Source: an uncultured Bacteroidota bacterium (GTDB lineage: Bacteria > Bacteroidota > Bacteroidia > Chitinophagales > Chitinophagaceae). Taken from it: a stretch of 64,000 bases of DNA. The notes under the pieces are model-generated. The model searched no databases, was not told the DNA's origin, and saw only the letters and a program-made list of their open reading frames with translations. Shown piece after piece: positions 43,222-55,947 of this stretch. The position numbers and the translations under genes were made by a program. The stretch spans positions 62,001 through 126,000 of the forward strand of contig CAIVKC010000045.1 of assembly GCA_903906365.1 (NCBI GenBank), in the 5' to 3' direction. Numbering within the stretch: the stretch's first letter is position 1; the number at the start of each line of letters is the position of its first letter.

Positions 43222-43758
43222 CTAAGCCTGTTTAATGAGTTCGATGGTAACATGGATTCTAACATCCTCACTGACTACCATGCCACCGGTCTCTGTGAGG
43301 GCGTTCCAAACCAGCCCGAAGTCCTTGCGGTTTATTTTGCCGCTGATGGTAAATCCTGCGCGGGTGTTTCCCCAGGGATCCTTGATGATGCCACCGAATT
43401 CCACATCCAGTTTTACTGGCTTGGTCACGCCTTTGATGGTCAGGTCACCATAGAGTTCATAGGAACCATCGTTGTCGACGTTTTCATATTTAGTAGCCGT
43501 AAATGATAGGGTAGGGTATTTTTCCACATCGAAGAAATCGGCCGATTTCAGGTGGCCGTCGCGCTGTTCATTGGAGGTGGTAACTGAAGCCGTATCGGCC
43601 GTGAAGCTTACTTTGGCTGTGGTAAAGTCTTCCCCTTCGGTTTCTGCACTCACGTCATATTTGGTAAACTCCCCAGTGGTATTGGTGATCATCAGGTGTT
43701 TCACCTTGAATTGCACTTCGGAATGTGTCGGGTCCAGGACCCATTTTGTTGTTGGCAT
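43222..43758 (-). CDS. YceI family lipid-binding protein
   Basis: 178 residues, the family's length, without a signal peptide (so cytoplasmic in this copy). Diagnostic strands: WVLDPTHSEVQFKVKHLMI, GHLKSADFFDVEKYPTLSF, YGDLTIKGVTKPVKLDVEF and RAGFTISGKINRKDFGL. The fold is a lipocalin-like barrel that binds isoprenoid lipids in structural relatives. No partner genes nearby. Confidence 0.93.
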   Translation of the reverse strand: MPTTKWVLDPTHSEVQFKVKHLMITNTTGEFTKYDVSAETEGEDFTTAKVSFTADTASVTTSNEQRDGHLKSADFFDVEKYPTLSFTATKYENVDNDGSYELYGDLTIKGVTKPVKLDVEFGGIIKDPWGNTRAGFTISGKINRKDFGLVWNALTETGGMVVSEDVRIHVTIELIKQA

Positions 43759-43942
43759 AGTAATATTATTTTTAATAATTAATGTTTAAACAACGAAATT
43801 AAGACAATTTTGAATATTCCCCAAATATTAAGCGCGGCTGTATTTGAATCAAACGGGGATCAGCCAGCTATGGATTCCTGATATTCACATGTTATGGGTA
43901 ACCAAATTCGCCTGTTTTTTTTTATCTTTAAAGAACAACAAA

Positions 43943-44500
43943 ATGACATCTGTCCATATGCCATTGAGCATTGTTCCCCTAACCGGCAGCCTTGTCCCGC
44001 TTTCCTCCCTGGCTGAACTGCTTATAGAGACGGTGGCAAAAGGAGGTTCGGTCAGTTTCATGCATCCCCTTTCCACTCCTGATGCACAGCAATTCTGGGA
44101 AGGGGCCCTTCACGCGGCTTCCCTGGGGGAAAGAATCATCCTGGTTGCCTTAGAGGGAGCTCAACTTGTAGGAACAGTCACCCTGCTGCTTAACTGTCCG
44201 CCCAACCAGCCTCACCGGGCAGAAATCGCCAAACTGATGACCCGGGCCGAACGTCGCGGTCGGGGCATAGGAAGGGCCCTGGTGGAGGAGGCAGAGAAAA
44301 GGGCGGTTCAACTGGGACGCTTTTTAATTACCCTGGATACTGCCTCTGAACAGGGGGCTGCCGGATTCTATGAGAAATTGGGTTATCAAAGGGCAGGTGA
44401 GATACCCTACTATGCCTATAAACCGCACGGCGGTCTTACAGGTACTATTCTGTATTGGAAACAACTGGGTCCCCTGCAGGAATTTGAGGCAAAGCAATAG
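43943..44500 (+). CDS. GNAT-family acetyltransferase
   Basis: 185 residues. The acetyl-CoA-binding region is AEIAKLMTRAERRGRGIGRALVEEAEKRA (motif A, with RxxGxG as RRGRGIG); the C-terminal LGYQRAGEIPYYAYKPHGG completes the fold. Acceptor unknown. Start at 43943 (MTSVHMPLSI) is preferred; the frame runs open upstream to 43844 but that part looks like leader with a weak promoter match TATCTTTA at 43922-43929. Confidence 0.87.
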   Translation: MTSVHMPLSIVPLTGSLVPLSSLAELLIETVAKGGSVSFMHPLSTPDAQQFWEGALHAASLGERIILVALEGAQLVGTVTLLLNCPPNQPHRAEIAKLMTRAERRGRGIGRALVEEAEKRAVQLGRFLITLDTASEQGAAGFYEKLGYQRAGEIPYYAYKPHGGLTGTILYWKQLGPLQEFEAKQ

Positions 44501-44743
44501 TCTTCGGCACAGTTCTGAGGGTACTTTCTCATATCCACCCTGTCTTTTCACCCCAACAGGGCCAGAGCAGTCCCTCAGGCACCAACCTATTTACCCTTCT
44601 CAAAATGAGCGGATTTTAGGTTTCACCTACTGAATCCTATATGATAAAGGAAGCTCCCTATCAATCACCATGGGTTTGATTGTGCGATCCTTCGGCTGTT
44701 CAGGGCCTTCGGATCTAATCAACCGGTAAGAGAAACCAGAGGC

Positions 44744-45850
44744 CTATTTACGGAGCATTTTAAGGCATACCGGATTGGGAATATGGATTTGTTTTCCCGT
44801 ATCGCTCAGCAGACCGCTGGAAGCATTGATTCGGAAAACCACGACATTATCAGTATCGCGGTTGGCTACCAGCAGGAACCGTCCAGTAGGTTCGATGATG
44901 AAATTTCTGGGATGTATTCCCAGAACGGACTGGAAACCCCTGACCTGTAATTTACCGCTGGCTGAATCAATGGCAAATACAGCGATGTTGTTTGCCCCAC
45001 CCCGGTTACTGGCATAAAGGAATTTACCGTTAGGGGAGATATGGATATCCGCACTGCCGCGGTCCCCTTTAAAATCATCGGGAACAGAGCTGATGCGCTG
45101 TTTGTGTGTAAGGTGACCATTGTGGTAGCCGTAGGCCTCCACCGTACCCGTTAGTTCCTCAATAACATATACAAATGGCCTGCTGGGATGGAAAACCAGG
45201 TGTCGCGGGCCGCTACCGGCATGCACATTGACTACAGAATTGGTCAAACCTTTCAATGGCTGGTTTGCTTTGGCCTGGAATTGATAGATATTTAACTGGT
45301 CTGTTCCAAGGTCACAAGAAATCACATAACGCTGATCCGGCGAAAAAAAGGTTGAATGGACGTGGGCTTTTTCCTGTCTGGCTGTATCTGCACTGTGTCC
45401 TGTATGAGCAATCACTTGGGCAACGGGTCCCAGGGAGCCGTCTTTGCCGATGGGCAGGGCTGAAAGGGAGCCCCCTGTGTAATTGGCAACAACGGCCCAG
45501 TTATTTTGCCGGTTGACCGCCACAAAGCAGGGGTCGGCGCCAGCGCTTTCCTGTTCATTGATGAAATGCAACTGGCCTGTAGTTTTGTCAAAACCAAAGG
45601 CACTTACCTTGCCGGTACCATTTTCACCTACCGAATAGACGTATTTCCCCCCTGCCCCTATGGCCAGAAAGGAAGGGTTCTTCGCGGCCATGGTGCTGAC
45701 AGGACTGGCATCCCCGGTGGAGGAATTGAAGTCGTAGACATAGATGCCTTCACTTTTGCCGCTGGTATAGGTTCCTGCAAACAAGTAGTAATGTTGGGCA
45801 TAGGTGCCAAAGGACAAGACCAGAAGGGCGGTTAAAATGAGGATGCGCAT
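44744..45850 (-). CDS. Exported lactonase-type beta-propeller (6-phosphogluconolactonase family)
   Basis: 368 residues, signal peptide MRILILTALLVLSFGTYAQ. The seven-bladed propeller of the YbhE/Pgl lactonase family is shown by YLFAGTYTSGKSEGIYVYD, ANYTGGSLSALPIGKDGSL, HAGSGPRHLVFHPSRPFVYVI, ELTGTVEAYGYH, SADIHISPNGKFLYASNRG and GIHPRNFIIEPTGRFLLVAN. Cytosolic Pgl acts in the pentose phosphate pathway; the signal peptide here suggests an extracytoplasmic lactone substrate. Confidence 0.9.
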   Translation of the reverse strand: MRILILTALLVLSFGTYAQHYYLFAGTYTSGKSEGIYVYDFNSSTGDASPVSTMAAKNPSFLAIGAGGKYVYSVGENGTGKVSAFGFDKTTGQLHFINEQESAGADPCFVAVNRQNNWAVVANYTGGSLSALPIGKDGSLGPVAQVIAHTGHSADTARQEKAHVHSTFFSPDQRYVISCDLGTDQLNIYQFQAKANQPLKGLTNSVVNVHAGSGPRHLVFHPSRPFVYVIEELTGTVEAYGYHNGHLTHKQRISSVPDDFKGDRGSADIHISPNGKFLYASNRGGANNIAVFAIDSASGKLQVRGFQSVLGIHPRNFIIEPTGRFLLVANRDTDNVVVFRINASSGLLSDTGKQIHIPNPVCLKMLRK

Positions 45851-46053
45851 ATAAAGCGTTATCGGTTGTTGAATGGCTGCAATTTAATGATTGGAGTACA
45901 TATTTACTAATTACAGTTATGGGGGCGGTTTTAACAGAATTCAAGGTGCAGTCTTACTTTAATATTGGTATTTTGCATCTGACTGCAGGGAATGGTTTGG
46001 GGACGGGCTGGGCATGACTGAATTATTATATAATTAAATATTCTCACTATAGT

Positions 46054-46530
46054 ATGAATGCAAATACCTGGAGGCCGCTGTTTATTTATTCCCTGATTCT
46101 GCTAGTGTTCATGAGTTGCAAACAGCCGGAAATACCGCAATACCAGGGAATACAAAGCCTGGGAATCAGTAAAATATCCATGAATGAATCTATGGTATCA
46201 GCCAATCTTAAATTTTATAATCCCAACCCATATCCCCTAAAACTCAATCATGCCGACGTTCAGGTGCTGCTCGAGGGAAAACCGGCTGGACATTGCATTT
46301 TGGATTCAACCATTATAATGCCTGCCAGGGACAGTTTTTACCTGCCTGTCAGTTTTACCATTGATTTGGGCAGTATTCTCAAAAATGCTTTTCAACTGTT
46401 GATACACGGTCAGGTGAAGGTGAATGCTGAAGGATTCGTAAGGATACATAAAAGCGGGGTTGGATTTCGCATCCCGGTGCATTATGAAGAATATCATAAA
46501 ATTGATCAACTGCTCCAGGGGATGAATTGA
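46054..46530 (+). CDS. LEA14-like lipoprotein
   Basis: 158 residues, lipoprotein signal MNANTWRPLFIYSLILLVFMSCKQ (lipobox FMSC). The mature domain resembles the LEA type 2 (water stress hypersensitive) beta-sandwich: KISMNESMVSANLKFYNPNP, PLKLNHADVQVLLEGKPAG and FYLPVSFTIDLGSILKNA. Such proteins bind hydrophobic or membrane surfaces; no specific role known. First gene of the AT-richer region. Confidence 0.78.
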   Translation: MNANTWRPLFIYSLILLVFMSCKQPEIPQYQGIQSLGISKISMNESMVSANLKFYNPNPYPLKLNHADVQVLLEGKPAGHCILDSTIIMPARDSFYLPVSFTIDLGSILKNAFQLLIHGQVKVNAEGFVRIHKSGVGFRIPVHYEEYHKIDQLLQGMN

Positions 46531-46725
46531 TATAGAAGATAGATGCTTTTCGCGAATTACATGAATTCATGCTGACAGAAAAACTAATCCAGGATATTGG
46601 GTTTAAAGAGGAAAGCATATATTCAGTAAGGATTTCATCTTTTGCAGCAAGAGGGTTAGGAAAAAGTTTAATGGCATTCCGTAATAATTTCTTTGTAAAT
46701 TTAATTTTAACCATTAAACATCTTT

Positions 46726-47147
46726 ATGAAAAATTATTTCCATTGGGGATAATGGCTTCCCTTTTTTTTAAGTCAGTCAAAGAATACATCCTTTACCAAA
46801 ACCCTTACCAATTTTGTTACGGATACGGTAATAAAAACTGATACCCTTACATTATATCAGCTACATGGTTTATGGGTAGGCAACTATTCCAGTTCAGTTA
46901 ATGCTGGGACTCCTTATTTTTTTAGTTTTTACCGTTTACCCCGATGGCCAATAAGCTACAAGAGCGCAGGGGGGCTGGGAATACCCGGTTTTACGTGTAT
47001 GGTACTTGGGCATTGAATGGAACCAACCTTACCTTTTCTGTAGCAGAAACATCCACAAGCCATACTCAATCGGGCAATGCAGTTTATAATAGCACCAGTG
47101 GAAATCTTACCGACGCGGCTGCGGGGGTCCAGCGCTTCCTGGACTAG
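46726..47147 (+). pseudogene. Decayed small secreted-protein gene
   Basis: Reading from ATG 46726: MKNYFHWG, then an in-frame TAA at 46750-46752, then about 62 more codons (FFLSQSKNTSFTKT, TLYQLHGLWVGNYSSS, AGTPYFFSFYRLP). At 46939-46949 the frame shifts by -1/+2 and continues as NKLQERRGAGNTRF, YVYGTWALNGTNLTFSV to a TAG at 47145-47147. Rejoined, the parts read LPDG-NKLQERRG and give a beta-sandwich-like secreted protein (GLWVGxY ... GTWALNGTNLTF) typical of small exported proteins of this phylum. The stop and frameshift, each on its own, argue for decay. Sequencing error is the alternative. Confidence 0.6.
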
Positions 47148-47485
47148 GAATAAAATTAATTAAATGCTTTTGCCCAATCAAGGTACATTCTTATCTGGGT
47201 TTCATTTGTTTTTGGAATATTCTAAAGATTTGTATCTATTTGTGAAGTCTACAATATACGCCCTTAGTCCTGTGTCAAAGTTGATCAGGAACTGATCACG
47301 AAAATATGGATTAAATGAAATCCTTTATTCTTAATAATCGAAGGTTTATTCACTCTTACAGATCGATTTCCTTGAAAAATAAAATTATTTTTTATGCTGA
47401 GTGCGGTAGTATATTTCTGCCGGACTGCATGGTTGGTCTGCCCATTGGTCATTATATTATAAAGTCTTGGAAATATTGAATCCTT
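47148..47485. other. AT-rich intergenic, no gene seen
   Basis: 338 bases between the decayed gene and the T9SS cargo gene. An inverted pair TGATCA (47282-47287) and TGATCA (47293-47298) is present. No frame of note and no -7 promoter match that I would trust. Confidence 0.4.
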
Positions 47486-49345
47486 ATGACATTTTATTTG
47501 CCAGTCCGATTAATTTATTCGGTTTTGAGTATTTTTATTTTTTTGATTCCTTATTCTTCTGCCGTAGCACAAGCTCCAGTAATAGTATCTTTGACGTCTA
47601 ATCCGGTAGGCTTTACAAATCCACTGAGTGTTGGCGTTTGCGATGGAAGTGACGCTACACTTTCTATAATAGTTACCAATAATCCAACAGGTTTTACGTG
47701 GCAATCCTCTGTCAATGGATACAATAACTTTGTAACGTTGACTGATGATGCGACATATAGCGGAAGCTCAACCGCCACTTTAATCATTCATACATCCCTA
47801 TTAACGCAAAACTTATACTATAGGGTGTCTGCATCCAATAGTAGTGGAACAAGCAATATCCTGATGATTCTTTTGATTAATAAAGTACCACAAATGGCAC
47901 CCATTCATGCCCTTCAATCAACCACTTATTGCGCTGGGCAAAATGAATATGCAACTTTCGGGGCACATTCATTAGATTATGCACTTTTAGAAAATAAACT
48001 TGATTCTTTAAATTGGACATTTTCAGGGACAGGTGCAATCGGATTGCCTAAAACAGGGTTAGGGGGCTTTAGGGAATATGGTGCTGTTCTTGCCCTAATG
48101 GATAGTATGGCTAATGTGTCCTTTCAGGCTGACGCGACTTCAGGATTGTTGTCTGTGACTGGATCCAATCTGTGCGGCACCAGTGTCCCAAGCAGCATTC
48201 CTATAACATTTAACCCCTTGCAAAATTCTTTAGCAGGAACGGCGGGGGGGCCATCCATTTGTTTTACAAGTTTAAATGATCTTTCAGTTGCACCCGGTAT
48301 GGGAACATTTTCTGACCCTTCCTGTAATATTATTGCATCAGTTATTCCCTCTGGAACAGCGCCTCCTTTGAATGGTCAGATAGTTAGCTGTGTTACCATA
48401 GATGCCTCAGTACAAACCTATAATGGCAGCCCTTATGTACAACGACATTATAATATTGATTTGATTAGAAACGCATTTAGTGCGGTGGCCACAGCTACCA
48501 TAACTTTGTATTATACCCAAATGGATTTTGACAATTTCAATGCATCACGTGGTGCCCTTCCTGCCTTGCCAACTGGTCCAACAGACCTGGCTGGAATAAG
48601 TAATATACGTATAACCCAGTTTCACGGGGCTGGTACTGCTCCTGGAACTTACCTTGGTACGGCTGGTACGATTCAACCCGCAGCTGGTAACATTGTCTGG
48701 AATGCCAGCGCAAGCCGTTGGGAAATAACTTTTGATATTGTAGGATTTAGTGGTTTTTTCTTATCTACAGCGTCCTTGAACCCCTTGCCTCTGACGCTGC
48801 TCAATTTCAGAGGAACGCAGTCAGCCGTTTCCAATGATCTTAACTGGACAACCGCCGATGAAGTGAATGTGAGCAATTTCGAAATCCAGCGCAGTACCGA
48901 TGCAACACATTTTGAAACCATTGCGCAGGTTCCTGCTAAAAATGGATACAACAGATCAAATTACTACCGCTACTCAGATTTTGGTTTGAGTGGCACCGAC
49001 CAGAGTTACTATTACCGACTTAAAATGATTGATTTCACAGGTGACTTTACCTTTAGTAGTATAGTCTTTATTCAGCCAAACGCTTTGTCTTTTCGCATTC
49101 AACCTTTACCCAACCCTTTTCGTGAGTCTCTGTCTGTGCGAATTAATTCCCCCAAAGCGGCATCTATTAATTACTCCCTGATTGATAATTACGGGCGACT
49201 GCTGTTTATGCAGACCAAAAATATTCAAAAAGGGACCAATGTATTTCCCGTAAAGGAAACTGCCTTATTGCCTGGAGGTTTTTATTTTTTGATTATTCAG
49301 ACCCCGGAAGATAAACAAATACTAAAAATTCAAAAAAGTAATTGA
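47486..49345 (+). CDS. T9SS-sorted secreted protein
   Basis: 619 residues. Signal peptide about 1-29 (SIFIFLIPYSSAVAQ). The body has Ig/PKD-like beta strands (ASNSSGTSNILMILL, YCAGQNEYATFGAHSLD, several cysteines). Before the C-terminus is the linker LPLTLLNFRGTQSAVSNDL followed by NWTTADEVNVSNFEIQRSTD, and the final 75 residues form a type IX secretion sorting domain (PNPFRESLSVRIN, YSLIDNYGRLLFM, LLPGGFYFLIIQT, ending QILKIQKSN). It would be exported by the Por secretion system and anchored or released at the surface. No enzymatic domain found. Base composition is AT-richer than the window average. Confidence 0.9.
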   Translation: MTFYLPVRLIYSVLSIFIFLIPYSSAVAQAPVIVSLTSNPVGFTNPLSVGVCDGSDATLSIIVTNNPTGFTWQSSVNGYNNFVTLTDDATYSGSSTATLIIHTSLLTQNLYYRVSASNSSGTSNILMILLINKVPQMAPIHALQSTTYCAGQNEYATFGAHSLDYALLENKLDSLNWTFSGTGAIGLPKTGLGGFREYGAVLALMDSMANVSFQADATSGLLSVTGSNLCGTSVPSSIPITFNPLQNSLAGTAGGPSICFTSLNDLSVAPGMGTFSDPSCNIIASVIPSGTAPPLNGQIVSCVTIDASVQTYNGSPYVQRHYNIDLIRNAFSAVATATITLYYTQMDFDNFNASRGALPALPTGPTDLAGISNIRITQFHGAGTAPGTYLGTAGTIQPAAGNIVWNASASRWEITFDIVGFSGFFLSTASLNPLPLTLLNFRGTQSAVSNDLNWTTADEVNVSNFEIQRSTDATHFETIAQVPAKNGYNRSNYYRYSDFGLSGTDQSYYYRLKMIDFTGDFTFSSIVFIQPNALSFRIQPLPNPFRESLSVRINSPKAASINYSLIDNYGRLLFMQTKNIQKGTNVFPVKETALLPGGFYFLIIQTPEDKQILKIQKSN

Positions 49346-52444
<3,099 letters not shown>

Positions 52445-52476
52445 CCGAATCAAACCATCGTATAAATTTGACATCA

Positions 52477-52508
52477 AAAAGCGGCCCTGCCAAAGGGCCG
52501 CCTTTTTT
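52477..52508. terminator. Terminator after katG
   Basis: GCGGCCCT (52481-52488), loop GCCAA, AGGGCCGC (52494-52501), T-run 52503-52510, A-run on the left. Shared with the convergent GH63-like gene. Confidence 0.85.
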
Positions 52509-52538
52509 TTGCGCCCCCGGTTAAGGTTGCTTTTTACC

Positions 52539-54437
52539 CTAATCGATAAATCCCTTTTCGATTAATTCCATGAAGGTGAGCAAAGCCCCCCAGTGGTAAA
52601 AACCATCAGCACTGTTAACATCCCCGGCTTCTCCGCTTACAGCATTGTAATTTTCATAAACACCGCCATCCTTTAGGAGGTTTTTCATTAAGAGTCCCCT
52701 TGACTTTTCAATTAAATCGGCCCTGGCCTCTGTTACCTTATAGTTTCTCATGCCCAGATATACCAGGAAATTCATAGGCCCCCAGATCCTTCCCCTCCAG
52801 TAGTCATTATCTTTGAAGGCAGCATCCTTTCTGGCAATGGAAGGAATTACATAGGTCCCGTAGAATTCATCCGGGTTAAAATAATGTTCCTTCATCATCC
52901 GGGCCGCCTGCCTTTCGGTAGCAACACCTGCCAGCATCGGGTAAAAATTGGTGGGCGACAACCGATAACTGTTTTCCCCGTTGTCCAGCCTTTTGTTGAG
53001 GAATATGCCTGTTTTTTCATCCCACAGGGTTTCAAGCCTGGATCCATAAAAAGCCGCCCTTTTGTTGAGTTCCTCGGCTTCTTGTTTTTTACCCAGCAGC
53101 ATGGAAATGCTGGCCAGGGAATGACAATCCATGATATACATGCCCATCAGACCCACATCCGCCAGTTCCATTACATGTTTCTGGGGATTAAAATGCAGCG
53201 AATCATACATGGGTGAATTATCAAGGCCTGATTCCAGTTTGGCGGCGGCCAGGTTAAAGATGTCCCCTCCCTCCAGTTTTCTCAGGGAATCTGAAATGGG
53301 ACTGGACCCCCAGCAGAGATATCCATTCATGTCCCTGTTCTTCACCCACCATCTGTTCCAGGCAAGTAATTCATCATAGACTTCCTGTAAGAACCACTTT
53401 TCTTTATATCGGTTATAAATTTTCAGGATAACGGTACTTCCAATGGGAGGCTGGGAACGGTCCCAGGAGGTATTTCCAAAAGGAGCCTGGTAGTTGGGGA
53501 TGAATCCATCCGTTGTAATGGATTTGGTAATCTCAATGGCATTGGCATAGGCCAGGTCTTTGTTAAAAAGGGAAAGCATATAGCTGGCGAAATAGGTATC
53601 CCAGTCAAATAGCACAAATCCACCCCATCCATGACTCCAATTGCGGCTCACCGGCGTAATGACCCGGTGATTGGGGGCATCATAAATGGTATTCCAGGCC
53701 AGTATGGTTTGCATGGCCTGAAAGGAAGGTGCCTGGGCCCCATAGCGTGCGATGCGCTGTTCCTGCTGGTCCCGGTGTTCCTTGACAAGGGTCTTGATCT
53801 GGGAAAGTGTTCTGGCTTTTCCCGTATAAAGAGCCAGTTCCTGGCTCAAGGAAAAAGTAAGATGTGGGGCGGTGGTAACAGTATAGGCATCCCTCAGGTC
53901 AGCGGCTGTGGCATGCAGGACGACAGAATCCTGATGGAACAGGCCATAGAGGGCGTTTTGATGCATGCCCACGGTTCCTTCCCGGTTCCATAATACGGCT
54001 GCTTCCACAATCAACTGGGTCTTTGAAGTTTTCAGGGGGGTGATCAGTATCAATTGGTCGTTTCCATCGGTTGCCGATTGGAATGAAAATTCATCTCCTT
54101 TATAGGTAAGCCTCAGACTGGTGTAGCTTCCGTCATCTGAGCGTATGCCCGGGGTGATGGCCTCGGGCCTGTTCTGGATAGCTGCTGTTTTAAAGGTTTC
54201 CCGCAGAAAATCGGGATCGCCCGGCTGTGACAGGCAGAGATTAACGGCAAAGGCTTCCGGAAGCAGCACATGGGTGATGAAGCTGTTATTATACCAGGTA
54301 TTCCACCCAGATCCCAGCGCCAATTGCAGATTTCTATACTCAGCCGTTTTAATATTACGCGGCAGGGACTGAGCCTGCGCCCCAATTGCCAAAAAGAGCC
54401 AATAACCCAGCAGGTAAGCAATGGATTTTATTTTCAT
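52539..54437 (-). CDS. Exported GH63-like glycosidase ((alpha/alpha)6 barrel)
   Basis: 632 residues, signal peptide MKIKSIAYLLGYWLFLAIGAQAQ. A beta-rich N-terminal domain (about 30-210) is followed by an (alpha/alpha)6 barrel: WNTIYDAPNHRVITPVSRNW, GFVLFDWDTYFASYML (catalytic-acid region), KLESGLDNSPMYD, SPTNFYPMLAGVA, DNDYWRGRIWGPMNFLVYLG and the C-terminal VYENYNAVSGEAGDVN with the likely catalytic base Glu. This pattern matches GH63/trehalase-clan glucosidases such as E. coli YgjK. Substrate probably an alpha-glucoside. It is convergent with katG. Confidence 0.88.
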   Translation of the reverse strand: MKIKSIAYLLGYWLFLAIGAQAQSLPRNIKTAEYRNLQLALGSGWNTWYNNSFITHVLLPEAFAVNLCLSQPGDPDFLRETFKTAAIQNRPEAITPGIRSDDGSYTSLRLTYKGDEFSFQSATDGNDQLILITPLKTSKTQLIVEAAVLWNREGTVGMHQNALYGLFHQDSVVLHATAADLRDAYTVTTAPHLTFSLSQELALYTGKARTLSQIKTLVKEHRDQQEQRIARYGAQAPSFQAMQTILAWNTIYDAPNHRVITPVSRNWSHGWGGFVLFDWDTYFASYMLSLFNKDLAYANAIEITKSITTDGFIPNYQAPFGNTSWDRSQPPIGSTVILKIYNRYKEKWFLQEVYDELLAWNRWWVKNRDMNGYLCWGSSPISDSLRKLEGGDIFNLAAAKLESGLDNSPMYDSLHFNPQKHVMELADVGLMGMYIMDCHSLASISMLLGKKQEAEELNKRAAFYGSRLETLWDEKTGIFLNKRLDNGENSYRLSPTNFYPMLAGVATERQAARMMKEHYFNPDEFYGTYVIPSIARKDAAFKDNDYWRGRIWGPMNFLVYLGMRNYKVTEARADLIEKSRGLLMKNLLKDGGVYENYNAVSGEAGDVNSADGFYHWGALLTFMELIEKGFID

Positions 54438-54945
54438 ATTGTAAAAAGTGTATTGTGTGACCAGGTAAGGGTAAACTTACTATATTATTCCTAATTGGGG
54501 CAACAATTTGGTCCTTGTCCCGGATGCAGGCGTGCGTAGTGTTATTACCCCGCGGCATGACAGGGTATCTTCTGCCCTTCCCTTATTATAACAGGACAAT
54601 CACCGCTCATTACCCCTGACAGGGGGCACAAAATCTCAAAGCCCCTGGTGGTGACCTGCAAGGGAGGGAGCCGCTGTGATCAGGATATGGCCACTGAACG
54701 ATAGGGAATAAAGAGTTTGGCTGCGCGTTGATCCGCCAGGTTGATTCCATTCCCGGGGGGTATTTGACTTGGATGAGTCCGGGTTCCGGTCAGGGCTATG
54801 CGCTGTTTAAGAGACCTCTTATAATTTTTCCATTATTTAAAACCTAGGGTTAGTCATTAACAGGAAGGGTTTTTGAAAGCACCCTTGTAGGGAATGGTTA
54901 CATTTAAGTTCAACCCCCAATCCCATATCATTAATATATCCTGTT
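54438..54945. other. Intergenic, nothing clearly functional
   Basis: 508 bases between divergent genes. A short inverted repeat near 54615 (CCCCTGACAGGGG) is present. No ORF, tRNA or recognisable structured RNA. Presumably contains promoters in both directions. Confidence 0.4.
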
Positions 54946-55800
54946 ATGCCCTTTATCAGACATTTGCCGGATTCCAGGTTCCTGTATTTCAGGCTGTTTG
55001 TATTTTTTCTGTTCGTATTATCCGGTTCCCTTTCTTGGCAGAACCCACCTGGAAGGCCGCCTGCGGTGCCCGCGCCAAGACCCCCGGTTGGCCGGCCTGC
55101 CCCTTCCTCCCTTCCCAGGCCAGTTGCCGGAAGGCCCGCAGCACTGGTTGACAGACCGACGCGTAACCGTCCAGCCCACGCACCCTTTACAAAGCTGCCA
55201 GCTCGCCGGCCACCTGTTTCCCGTCCGCCGGTTCACCGCCCTGCAGTCATACATCGACCGCCAGGCTGGGGGGCTGCCCGTCCTCCCTATACACGCCCCC
55301 CGCATATTTACCATGGCAGACGCTACTATAGCTATCATCGTTACTATTACCATCCTTACCGGCCTTATACCTGGGGACCTTCCTGGCATCCGGTTGGTTT
55401 TTTCCTAAACAACCTGGCTGCTGCAGCTATTATTGTTACCATTAACAACGCCCAGTTTCGTTATTTTGAAGGGGTCTATTATGCCCCTTACCAAGGCGGA
55501 TACCAGGTGGTGGCTCCACCCTTGGGGGCTGTTATTCCGGTACTGCCTGCGGGATATGTAACAGTGAACATTAGTGGTTATTCTGATTTCTATTATTACG
55601 GAGGTTGTTTCTACAGCCATTCAGCCGATGGCTACCAGGTAGCCCAGGCCCCCGCCGGGGCCATCGTGTATCAATTGCCGGATGGTTGTGTGTCAGTACA
55701 TGCGGGCAGCGTTACTTACCTGAAATACAACGATGTTCTCTATAAACCCATAGTGGTAAATGGCCAGCCGGCTTATGAGGTCATGGAGGTTGAACAATAA
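54946..55800 (+). CDS. Proline/arginine-rich exported protein, DUF6515-like
   Basis: 284 residues. A hydrophobic signal/anchor (about 11-30, FRLFVFFLFVLSGSLSW) precedes a very Pro/Arg-rich segment (about 33-130, many RPP and HRP steps), a Tyr/His cluster (YYSYHRYYYHPYRPY), a hydrophobic patch (NLAAAAIIVTINNA, about 155-168), and three tandem ~40-residue Tyr/Gly repeats (FEGVYYAPYQGGYQVVAPP, YGGCFYSHSADGYQVAQAP, LKYNDVLYKPIV). The repeat module resembles DUF6515. Structural or envelope role is an inference; function unknown. Confidence 0.75.
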   Translation: MPFIRHLPDSRFLYFRLFVFFLFVLSGSLSWQNPPGRPPAVPAPRPPVGRPAPSSLPRPVAGRPAALVDRPTRNRPAHAPFTKLPARRPPVSRPPVHRPAVIHRPPGWGAARPPYTRPPHIYHGRRYYSYHRYYYHPYRPYTWGPSWHPVGFFLNNLAAAAIIVTINNAQFRYFEGVYYAPYQGGYQVVAPPLGAVIPVLPAGYVTVNISGYSDFYYYGGCFYSHSADGYQVAQAPAGAIVYQLPDGCVSVHAGSVTYLKYNDVLYKPIVVNGQPAYEVMEVEQ

Positions 55801-55947
55801 CGGGCTCACTTAGCGGTGGATGTCAAAAATAAATGCCCGGCCTATAGGCGAGGGGCTAGAAAAATGTTTGTAGGTTGCACAGGCCGGAGCGGGCCCAGTG
55901 ATGGAAGGTAGTATTCCGGCTTATTTATCTCGAATTAAGGTAATTAC

